Below, one piece after another: positions 1 through 4,907 of a stretch of 5,132 nucleotides of DNA; within the stretch, counting starts at the first letter, position 1; the number at the start of each line of letters is the position of its first letter. A program made the position numbers and the translations under genes. Origin of the DNA: DALYJJ01 sp031969915 (GTDB taxonomy: Bacteria > Acidobacteriota > Terriglobia > Bryobacterales > Bryobacteraceae); NCBI GenBank assembly GCA_031969915.1, contig DALYJJ010000248.1, forward strand, positions 1-5,132, given 5' to 3'. The notes beneath the pieces were generated by a model. It was not told where the DNA came from. It did not search any database and was given only the letters and a program-made list of their open reading frames with translations.

Positions 1-98
1 GTCTCGGATTCGTTCCCTCCTCGCCGGGAACATCTGCCGGTCCACGACGCTGTCGATACCCGCGGGCAGTCCGAGCGAGGAGGGAACGAATCCGAGAC
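1..98. repeat. 24-bp perfect inverted repeat with 50-base loop at the window edge
   Basis: Bases 1-24 are the exact reverse complement of bases 75-98; pairing breaks at 25/74. One arm begins precisely at the first base of the window. The inner arm (75-98) encodes plausible receptor sequence (GLGFVPSSL). The outer arm translates as ARRERIRD straight after the well-conserved-looking DRQMFP, where related receptors usually continue with an aromatic or RF-type segment. A fold-back chimera at a contig end is the simplest explanation. A transcription terminator is unlikely inside a reading frame with a 50-base loop. Confidence 0.9.
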
Positions 99-1557
99 CC
101 TGGTTGTCGAACAGGAAGCGGTTGCGGGAGTAGCCCAGGCGCGTGGTCCACACCAGGGTGGGCGTGAGCGTGTTGGTGTAGTCGATGACGGCGCTGGTGC
201 CCCAGTCGTTGTTGTTGATGCGGCCTTCCGCCACGCCCAGTTCGCCGGGGAACAACTGCGGCGGGCCATCGAAGGAGCGGCGGTAGGAGTAGCGCCCGAA
301 GAGCCGCTGCGTGGCGCTGAGGTTGTGGTCCACGCGCACATCGAAGTTATTGGTGTCCACGGCCGCCGAACCGGAGTTGTAGAAGTTCTGCTGGTTGGTG
401 CCGTTCAACCCGGCCTGATTGGGCGTCGGGTAGAAGCGCATGATGTTGCGCGCCACCGGGTCGAACCGCTCGGCCGGGATTCGATTTCCGGGAAACACGG
501 CGCGCACGACGGAATTTCCTTCCGGGCGCGTATTCAGCGGATCGTACATCGTAATCGGACGGCCCGGCCCGGCGAAGGTCTGCGAAAAATCGCCGCCGCG
601 TTCGAGGGCCGTCGGAACGCTGGTCAACGTTTCCCGGAAGCTGCGCTGCCGGAGCGCTTCGAACGACGTCATGAAGAACGTGCGGTCGCGCTTGAGGGGG
701 CCGGAGAAGACGCCGCCGAACTGGTTCCGCTTGAAGCTCGCCAGCGGAATGCCGCGGGCGTTGTTGAAATAGTTGTTGGCGTCGAGCTGCGAGTTCCTGA
801 GGAAGTTGTACGCGCTGCCGTGAAACTCGTTGGTTCCCGATTTGTATACCAGGTTCAACACCGATCCGAGCGAGCGTCCGAACTCGGCCGAGTAATTTTG
901 CGCCTGGACCTTGAACTCTTCGACGGCGTCCACGCTCGGAAAGACCGAAATCCCATGAAAGCCGTTCACCGTCGGAAACGACGCGCTGACGCCGTCCACC
1001 AGCGTATCCATCAGGCCTCCGCGCACGCCGTTCACCGAGTAGCCCACCGCGTTGTGCGCGTTGCCGATGCCGCCGGTGACGCCCGGCGTGAGGCGAATCA
1101 GCTCATAGACGTTGCGCGTGTTCAGAGGCAGTTCGCGAATCCGCTTGTTGTCGACCACCTTGCCGATGGACGAGGTGGTGGTCTCGATGACAGCGGCGTC
1201 CGCGGTGACGCTCACCGACTCGGTCAGTTCGCCCACCTGCAGCGCAACGTCCACCCGGGCCTGTTGCTGAATGCGCAAGCCGATACCGTCCTGTTGATAG
1301 CGGCGGAAGCCCGGAGCGGACGCCTCCAGCCGGTAGGCGCCCGGGGGCAGCAGCGGAGCGGTGAAGTTCCCCTGTTCGTCGGTGACGGCGCTCACGCGGG
1401 CGCCGGTGCCGGCGTTGATCACCGTGATTTCGACCTTGGGGACCACGGCCCCGGTGGAGTCGCGCACGGTTCCGAGAATGACGCCCGTGAACGTCTGGGA
1501 TACAAGGGCCTGAACGGCGAGGAGAAGGAAAAGCGAAAACCGAAAAGCGAGCCTCAT
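1..1557 (-). CDS. TonB-dependent receptor, Oar-like, with carboxypeptidase-regulatory-like N-terminal domain (3' end missing)
   Basis: This is the first 519 codons of an outer-membrane receptor that would take up large ligands using TonB energy. It starts at ATG 1557 and stays open to the window edge. Residues 1-20 are a signal peptide (MRLAFRFSLFLLLAVQALVS). Residues 22-112 form a carboxypeptidase-regulatory-like beta-sandwich, with GTVRDSTGAVVP near its start and a PPGAYRLEASAPGF turn. The plug spans about 120-240, with IRELPLNTRNV, LTPGV, SVNGVRG, LVDGV, VEEFKVQ and EFGRSLGSVLNLVYKSGTNEFHG. The barrel begins near 245 with FKRNQFGGVFSGPLKRDRTFF. These motifs are typical of the very large (about 1,000-1,200 residue) Oar-like receptors abundant in Acidobacteria, so roughly half is present. 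No TonB box was recognised and the ligand cannot be told. Residues 512-519, encoded by bases 1-24, do not look like receptor sequence and coincide with an inverted repeat, so they are probably artefactual. It lies 66 bases downstream of the hydrolase gene on the same strand. Confidence 0.95.
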   Translation of the reverse strand, partial: MRLAFRFSLFLLLAVQALVSQTFTGVILGTVRDSTGAVVPKVEITVINAGTGARVSAVTDEQGNFTAPLLPPGAYRLEASAPGFRRYQQDGIGLRIQQQARVDVALQVGELTESVSVTADAAVIETTTSSIGKVVDNKRIRELPLNTRNVYELIRLTPGVTGGIGNAHNAVGYSVNGVRGGLMDTLVDGVSASFPTVNGFHGISVFPSVDAVEEFKVQAQNYSAEFGRSLGSVLNLVYKSGTNEFHGSAYNFLRNSQLDANNYFNNARGIPLASFKRNQFGGVFSGPLKRDRTFFMTSFEALRQRSFRETLTSVPTALERGGDFSQTFAGPGRPITMYDPLNTRPEGNSVVRAVFPGNRIPAERFDPVARNIMRFYPTPNQAGLNGTNQQNFYNSGSAAVDTNNFDVRVDHNLSATQRLFGRYSYRRSFDGPPQLFPGELGVAEGRINNNDWGTSAVIDYTNTLTPTLVWTTRLGYSRNRFLFDNQGLGFVPSSLGLPAGIDSVVDRQMFPARRERIRD

Positions 1558-1623
1558 TGGGACAGTATCATCCCATATCGTCAAGAATGCATGTCAATCC
1601 AACACCGATCCGGCTACAGCGGC
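1558..1623 (-). promoter_or_regulatory. Intergenic region upstream of the receptor gene with possible promoter elements
   Basis: This 66-base gap separates the hydrolase stop from the receptor ATG. Reading leftward it holds a consensus TTGACA (1597-1592), a second TTGACG (1584-1579; the TTGAC units are 13 bases apart), and a -10-like GATACT (1569-1564). The -10-like element lies inside a 5-bp dyad, TGGGA/TCCCA (1575-1571 and 1562-1558). The TTGACA-to-GATACT spacing is 22 bases, too long for a standard housekeeping promoter, so the pairing is uncertain. GATACT ends 6 bases before the ATG, which would put the transcript start at or very near the start codon. No Shine-Dalgarno sequence and no terminator-like hairpin with a T tract are visible, so read-through from the upstream genes is also possible. 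Confidence 0.35.
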
Positions 1624-3177
1624 TCAGCGAATCTCGAGACCGCGCCAATAGGCGTTGCCCGGAGCCTTCTCAGGCCCGAGCAGAACGCGTTGCATCAGCC
1701 GGAGGGTGACTTCGGAGTTCGCCCACTCGCGAAGGTCCAGATCCACGCGCTGCCAGGAGCCGGAGATCAAGCGGGTGTCCACGCGCCGGTTTTCCACGTA
1801 GATGTCCAATTGCCAGGCGCGGCCCGCGTCGGCGCAGACTTCGAGCGAGAGCGACGGCGTTCCGCCCAGCGCCGCCCGGCGCGTGAGGACGACCCCGCGA
1901 ACTTCGTCGCGCGGATAGGTTGCCAGCACGTCTCCATCGAGGTGGGTAATCCCGCGGATGCCGCCCATGCCACCGCCGGCGCCTCCGAAGCCCGCGCGCT
2001 GCAGCTCCCACGAGGGATTCCAGTATTCAGTCAGGCGCGATAGGGGGAACAACTCGGCCGGCTGTGTCTGAACCGTTTGCGTGCGAATCCCGAGCTCGGC
2101 GCCGTTACGCGCGCCGCCGTTCTCGACGACAAATCGCTCGCCGATGCGGGCGGTGCGGCGCGCAATATCGGCGATCGATTCCAGCACGGGCGGAGTGAGC
2201 GCCACGCCGCCCATCTTCTCTCCCTCCAGCCGGTCGTGCAGTTGAGCCACCAGAGCCGCGGGCAGCGCTCGCGTTCCCCGCAGGGCGCCCACCACGCCGC
2301 CCGCGTTGGCGGCGTTGCAGTCGGCGTCGGTGAAGTCCCCGGCGGCGAAGGCGAGGTTGACGGTCTTCAGAAAGTCGCCCTCGCCGAACCACACCGCGGC
2401 GGCGACAATGCCGCCGTTGGGCACGGCGTTGTTGGTGGCTGGATACTCGATGTGCCAGCGATCCTCGACGGCTTGCATCACTTCGCGCGCGCCGGCGCCG
2501 CGCTCCGCCATGGCGATGACCAGGTCCAGGCACTGGCGGTACGGCGACGAGGGATGAATGAGCCGCGCGGCCTTGCGCACAATCTCCTTGGGGTCGCTTT
2601 CGACAAACGCGAGACTGTGCATCCCGGCGACGAATACGCCGCCGTCGGCGCCCTCGGCCCAACCGTTGATGTGGCCCAGTTCGCGGGCCAGGCGCCCCGC
2701 CAGGTTGGGCATGCCGGGCGCAACCAATCCGTAGAGGTCCCCAGCGAACTGCGGTCCGATCGTGAACCAGAGCCGGTTGTAGCGCGGATGCCCGGTGTCC
2801 GGAGGCCGGATGCCGCGGGCCAGCAGCAGGCGAGCCTGTTCGCTCGAGCCCCAGCTTCCGGCGTTGTTCTCCTTCCACTGCTCCCCGAGTTGCTCCACGG
2901 TCAGCTTGGTTCCGTGCTTCTCGAAGGCGCGCAACGCAACGAGTTCGTAGTAGTAGTCGTCGTCGACGGGCGCCGATTGATACTTCGCGTCGAGCGTGGT
3001 TACGGGGGCCACGGCCGCGGCGCGATGCTCGAACGCGAATCCCATGAGTGCGCCGAGGATCTGTCCGAGCCAGGCCGCGTGCACGCGGTCCTGATAGCTC
3101 TCCACCGGGAGCCGCGCCTGTCCGTGCGCCAGGGCCAGGCTCAGTAGCGCCGCCGCGAACGTTCGCACCAGGCTCAT
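1624..3177 (-). CDS. Secreted ADP-ribosylglycohydrolase-family protein with C-terminal beta-sandwich-like domain
   Basis: This is a 517-residue protein of the ADP-ribosylglycohydrolase (DraG/ARH) fold, a family of dinuclear-metal hydrolases acting on ADP-ribosyl or related glycosidic bonds. Residues 1-19 are a Sec-type signal peptide (MSLVRTFAAALLSLALAHG) with no lipobox, so the protein should act outside the cytoplasm, which is unusual for this family. The catalytic domain covers about 27-345. It has the N-terminal helix YQDRVHAAWLGQILGALMGF, the first metal motif D72-D73-D74 followed by YYYEL, then GIRPPDTGHPRYN (122-134), the glycine-rich GADGGVFVAGMHS (176-188) and the second metal motif TDADCNAANAGGVVGALRG (283-301). 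Residues from about 384 to the end (WNPSWELQ ... WQRVDLDLREW ... AYWRGLEIR) look like a carbohydrate-binding or jelly-roll module; this is inferred from pattern only. The natural substrate is unknown. Its ATG overlaps the oxidase stop by 4 bases and no ribosome binding site is visible, so translation is probably coupled. Confidence 0.88.
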   Translation of the reverse strand: MSLVRTFAAALLSLALAHGQARLPVESYQDRVHAAWLGQILGALMGFAFEHRAAAVAPVTTLDAKYQSAPVDDDYYYELVALRAFEKHGTKLTVEQLGEQWKENNAGSWGSSEQARLLLARGIRPPDTGHPRYNRLWFTIGPQFAGDLYGLVAPGMPNLAGRLARELGHINGWAEGADGGVFVAGMHSLAFVESDPKEIVRKAARLIHPSSPYRQCLDLVIAMAERGAGAREVMQAVEDRWHIEYPATNNAVPNGGIVAAAVWFGEGDFLKTVNLAFAAGDFTDADCNAANAGGVVGALRGTRALPAALVAQLHDRLEGEKMGGVALTPPVLESIADIARRTARIGERFVVENGGARNGAELGIRTQTVQTQPAELFPLSRLTEYWNPSWELQRAGFGGAGGGMGGIRGITHLDGDVLATYPRDEVRGVVLTRRAALGGTPSLSLEVCADAGRAWQLDIYVENRRVDTRLISGSWQRVDLDLREWANSEVTLRLMQRVLLGPEKAPGNAYWRGLEIR

Positions 3178-4484
3178 GGGAACACCGTGGACCGCAGATA
3201 TTCGTTCTGGAACTTGCCTTTCGGATCGTGCCGCCGCGCCAGCGCGACGAACGCATCCGCCTGCTCATAGCGTTGGCGCAACGCCGCTCCCCGCACCGCG
3301 AACAACTTGCCCCAGTGCGGCCGCGGGCCGAACGGCCCCAACTCGCGTTCGATCTCGGGCAGCAGTTGCCGCACGGCGGGCCAATCGGGCTTCAGCGTGA
3401 AGTGAATCGCCACGCTCGGCTGCCGGTAGGCGGTGCTCATCCAAAGGCCGTCGGCGGCGACGGTGCGAATCTCGGAGATGAGCAGGTGCGGCGCGATGCG
3501 GTCGCGCAACCGGTCCATGGCGAGAATCGCCTCTACGGCATGCTTGCGCGGCAACAGGTACTCGGCCTGCAGTTCCTTGCCTGCGCTCGGCGTGAAGCCC
3601 ATCTTGAAGTGCGGCAAGCGCGCGTACCAGGGGCCGGGCACGCCCATTTGCTCCGTGCAGTTCTCCGCCGGCAGCTCGGCGATGGGGTGTAGATTGCGGC
3701 TGGCGCGCTTCCCGCCGAACCACTCAGCCGGCGCGTCAAACTCCCGGCGGCTCTTCACCCAGACCTCGTTCATCACGCGCCGGCGCCAATCGGTGAACAG
3801 ACTCACGCTGTAGCCGCTCGCCTGGATGGCATCGAAGTGCTCGCGCGCCTGCTCGAGCGGCAGATCCTGATACACCCACTGGCGCATCGAGTAGGCGGGT
3901 TGGACCTCGAGCGTCACTTTCGTGATGACGCCGAGCGCCCCCAGGCCCACCACCGCGCCCTGGAACGTCTCACCGTCCGCCGCGCGCGTGAGCTTCACCA
4001 GATCGCCGGCAGCGTTGACGAACTCAATGCCCGCCACGGCGCAGGCCAGGTTCCCAACCGTTTCACCCGAACCGTGCGTGGCCGTACTGCACGCTCCCGC
4101 CACCGAAATGTGCGGGAGAGAGGCCAGGTTCGCGAGCGCGAACCCTTTGTCGTGCAGATACACGCACAGTTCCCCGTACCGCACGCCCGCTTCCACGGTA
4201 ACGGTTCGCGCGGCGGCGTCCAGCTCGGCCACGCCGTTCATTCGCTGGAGCGAGACGAGGTTATGAGCGCTGTCGGCGATCGAACTGAAGCAGTGCCGCG
4301 TCCCGAGCGCCTTCAGGCGGCCGTGCGCCCGAACCAGCGCCCGCACCTCGTCCACCGTGCGCGGTTCATGCAGACGGTCTGTCGAGTAAGTGAGGTTGCC
4401 CGCCCAGTTGGTCAGCCGCTGCGCCGCCAGGCGGCATGCCCCGGCGTGGGCCAGCGCCAATTGCAGGAAGGTTCTTTTCGTCAC
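3174..4484 (-). CDS. FAD-dependent alditol (xylitol-type) oxidase with Tat-like signal peptide
   Basis: This 436-residue flavoprotein should oxidise a terminal hydroxyl of a sugar alcohol (such as xylitol or sorbitol) to the aldose with O2, releasing H2O2. The VAO-type FAD-binding domain spans about 26-195, with NWAGN (26-30), LGTRHCFSS (60-68), ASLPHISVAGACSTATHGSG (121-140) and LGALGV. The C-terminal lactone-oxidase-type domain follows, with YSVSLFTDWR (225-234), NCTEQMGVPGPW (275-286), SEIRTVAADGLW (337-348) and RPHWGK (388-393). H64 (covalent FAD), E338, R340, H361 and K393 match AldO H46, E320, R322, H343 and K375 of Streptomyces coelicolor, recalled from memory, all with an offset of 18. 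The GTG at 4484 is preferred because the following residues, TKRTFLQLALA, form a KR-variant Tat-type signal. Upstream in-frame residues from ATG 4727 are low-complexity and overlap the opposite-strand small gene. AGAC at 14-17 is a poor lipobox alternative. It is first in a leftward operon with the hydrolase. Confidence 0.92.
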   Translation of the reverse strand: MTKRTFLQLALAHAGACRLAAQRLTNWAGNLTYSTDRLHEPRTVDEVRALVRAHGRLKALGTRHCFSSIADSAHNLVSLQRMNGVAELDAAARTVTVEAGVRYGELCVYLHDKGFALANLASLPHISVAGACSTATHGSGETVGNLACAVAGIEFVNAAGDLVKLTRAADGETFQGAVVGLGALGVITKVTLEVQPAYSMRQWVYQDLPLEQAREHFDAIQASGYSVSLFTDWRRRVMNEVWVKSRREFDAPAEWFGGKRASRNLHPIAELPAENCTEQMGVPGPWYARLPHFKMGFTPSAGKELQAEYLLPRKHAVEAILAMDRLRDRIAPHLLISEIRTVAADGLWMSTAYRQPSVAIHFTLKPDWPAVRQLLPEIERELGPFGPRPHWGKLFAVRGAALRQRYEQADAFVALARRHDPKGKFQNEYLRSTVFP

Positions 4485-4496
4485 CGCTAGCGATGG

Positions 4497-4505
4497 ATCA
4501 TAACA
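4497..4505 (-). promoter_or_regulatory. Candidate extended -10 promoter element for the alditol oxidase operon
   Basis: Reading leftward, the bases are TGTTATGAT, matching the extended -10 pattern TGn followed by a TATAAT-like hexamer with one mismatch to consensus. The hexamer ends 12 bases before the GTG start at 4484, so transcription would begin only about 5-6 bases ahead of the start codon. There is no recognisable -35 (the expected place reads CGCTCC) and no Shine-Dalgarno. The element sits in an otherwise very GC-rich stretch, which makes it stand out, but it is a short match found by eye. Confidence 0.4.
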
Positions 4506-4555
4506 GGTGCATCCGGCGGGGAGCGAGCCGGGCGTGACCCCGGTCCTAGCCTGCG

Positions 4556-4575
4556 TGGTACCGGCGATGGTACCG
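4556..4575. repeat. Tandem 8-bp direct repeat TGGTACCG, possible regulator binding sites
   Basis: TGGTACCG occurs at 4556-4563 and again at 4568-4575, starting 12 bases apart. Each copy contains the 6-base palindrome GGTACC. The second copy is also flanked by GGCG/CGCC (4563-4566 and 4574-4577). The spacing is close to one helical turn and the pair lies centrally between two divergent genes, an arrangement compatible with an operator. No regulator gene is present in the window and the site does not identify a family with certainty. Confidence 0.4.
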
Positions 4576-4617
4576 CCAGGGGATATCCGGCCGCGCCGTC
4601 CGGCTTCATGCTGGGAC

Positions 4618-4854
4618 ATGCACTGGCTGAGCCGACTGGTTGGTTGCCGGCACGAGCGGACCACCTTTCCCCAGAAACGCCGCGAACGCGGCCCCGCGGC
4701 GGGGAACGGCGTACCGGTGGGCGCCACCTACGTCGCCTGCCTGGAGTGCGGGCGAGAGATTCCTTACGACTGGGAGCACATGCGCCGCTCGCCGGTGCGA
4801 ACGCGCTTCGCACGCTGGATTCGCCGCGAGCCCGCTCCCGTTCGCGCCGAGTAA
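4618..4854 (+). CDS. Small putative zinc-ribbon protein (CRH...CLECG type), function unknown
   Basis: This is a 78-residue basic protein beginning MHWLSRLVGCRHERTTFPQ. It carries C10-x-H12 near the N terminus and C41-x-x-C44 in TYVACLECGREIPYDWEHMR (38-56). Together these could bind one zinc ion, giving a small treble-clef or ribbon-like fold; this is inferred from the spacing. From memory, short proteins with this layout (a CRH segment, a central Arg/Pro-rich linker, then YVVCLDCGKEFPYDW) recur in acidobacterial genomes, with no known role. The start at 4618 is chosen because the homologous-looking segment begins there; the frame is open upstream to ATG 4507, but those residues look like non-coding GC-rich sequence. 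The C-terminal 20 residues are Arg-rich. No strong ribosome binding site is seen, only a weak GGGA just before the ATG. It has no signal peptide and should be cytoplasmic. It precedes the dehydrogenase gene by 53 bases. Confidence 0.72.
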   Translation: MHWLSRLVGCRHERTTFPQKRRERGPAAGNGVPVGATYVACLECGREIPYDWEHMRRSPVRTRFARWIRREPAPVRAE

Positions 4855-4869
4855 CTGGATTCAGGCAGA

Positions 4870-4888
4870 CACCCGCCGGCCCCGGGTG
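4870..4888 (+). other. Hairpin (6-bp stem) between the small gene and the dehydrogenase
   Basis: CACCCG at 4870-4875 pairs perfectly with CGGGTG at 4883-4888 around a 7-base loop. No T tract follows, so it does not match a classical intrinsic terminator. It may still weaken read-through from the small gene, or it could overlap the -35 area of the dehydrogenase promoter. Its role is not decided by the sequence. Confidence 0.35.
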
Positions 4889-4891
4889 CGA

Positions 4892-4897
4892 TATCCT
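4892..4897 (+). promoter_or_regulatory. Candidate -10 element for the dehydrogenase gene
   Basis: TATCCT at 4892-4897 ends 10 bases before the ATG at 4908. No Shine-Dalgarno motif lies in between (GCCAACAACG). No good -35 is present at the standard distance; CAGACA at 4866-4871 would need a 20-base spacer. This is a weak call, supported mainly by its resemblance to the arrangement before the other starts in this window. Confidence 0.3.
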
Positions 4898-4907
4898 GCC
4901 AACAACG

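Larger units (their letters stand above)
4485..4617. promoter_or_regulatory. Divergent intergenic region between the alditol oxidase and the small zinc-ribbon gene
   Basis: These 133 bases should hold the control signals of both transcripts. Two features stand out: a leftward extended -10-like element near the oxidase start, and a tandem pair of GGTACC-containing sites; both are listed separately. There is also a GC-rich dyad, CCGGG (4528-4532) and CCCGG (4539-4543), with a 6-base spacer. A palindromic GGATATCC at 4581-4588, about 30 bases before the rightward ATG, could contribute a -10-like GATATC. No consensus -35 was found for either direction. There is no gene in this stretch. Confidence 0.5.

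Noticed and set aside
1..98. Reading the edge inverted repeat as a transcription terminator or mobile-element end
   Set aside because: It lies inside a reading frame, has a 50-base loop and no T tract, and no transposase or target duplication is visible.
1940..1990. Glycine-rich stretch (GFGGAGGGMGGIRG) in the hydrolase as a possible frameshift or repeat expansion
   Set aside because: The frame continues cleanly into the C-terminal domain to its natural stop, so it is best read as a flexible linker between two domains.
325..2043. Long open frame of 572 codons on the plus strand
   Set aside because: It lies antisense to the receptor and hydrolase genes and crosses their intergenic gap. Its translation is Arg/His/Val-rich without any recognisable domain, typical of the mirror frame of GC-rich genes.
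2077..3147. Plus-strand open frame of 356 codons opposite the hydrolase
   Set aside because: The minus strand here encodes a convincing ADP-ribosylglycohydrolase with signal peptide and metal motifs; the plus frame shows only low-complexity composition.
2105..3268. Minus-strand open frame of 387 codons overlapping the hydrolase in another frame
   Set aside because: It is extremely Arg/Gly/Ala-rich, with no domain and no fit to the operon structure; it is a frame shadow.
4507..4617. Upstream extension of the small zinc-ribbon gene to ATG 4507
   Set aside because: The recognisable protein begins at MHWLSRLVGC (4618), and the upstream stretch carries the repeat sites and dyads of the control region instead.
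4485..4727. N-terminal extension of the alditol oxidase to ATG 4727
   Set aside because: The extra 81 residues have no signal or domain, would overlap the small gene on the other strand, and sit upstream of a good signal-like start at GTG 4484.
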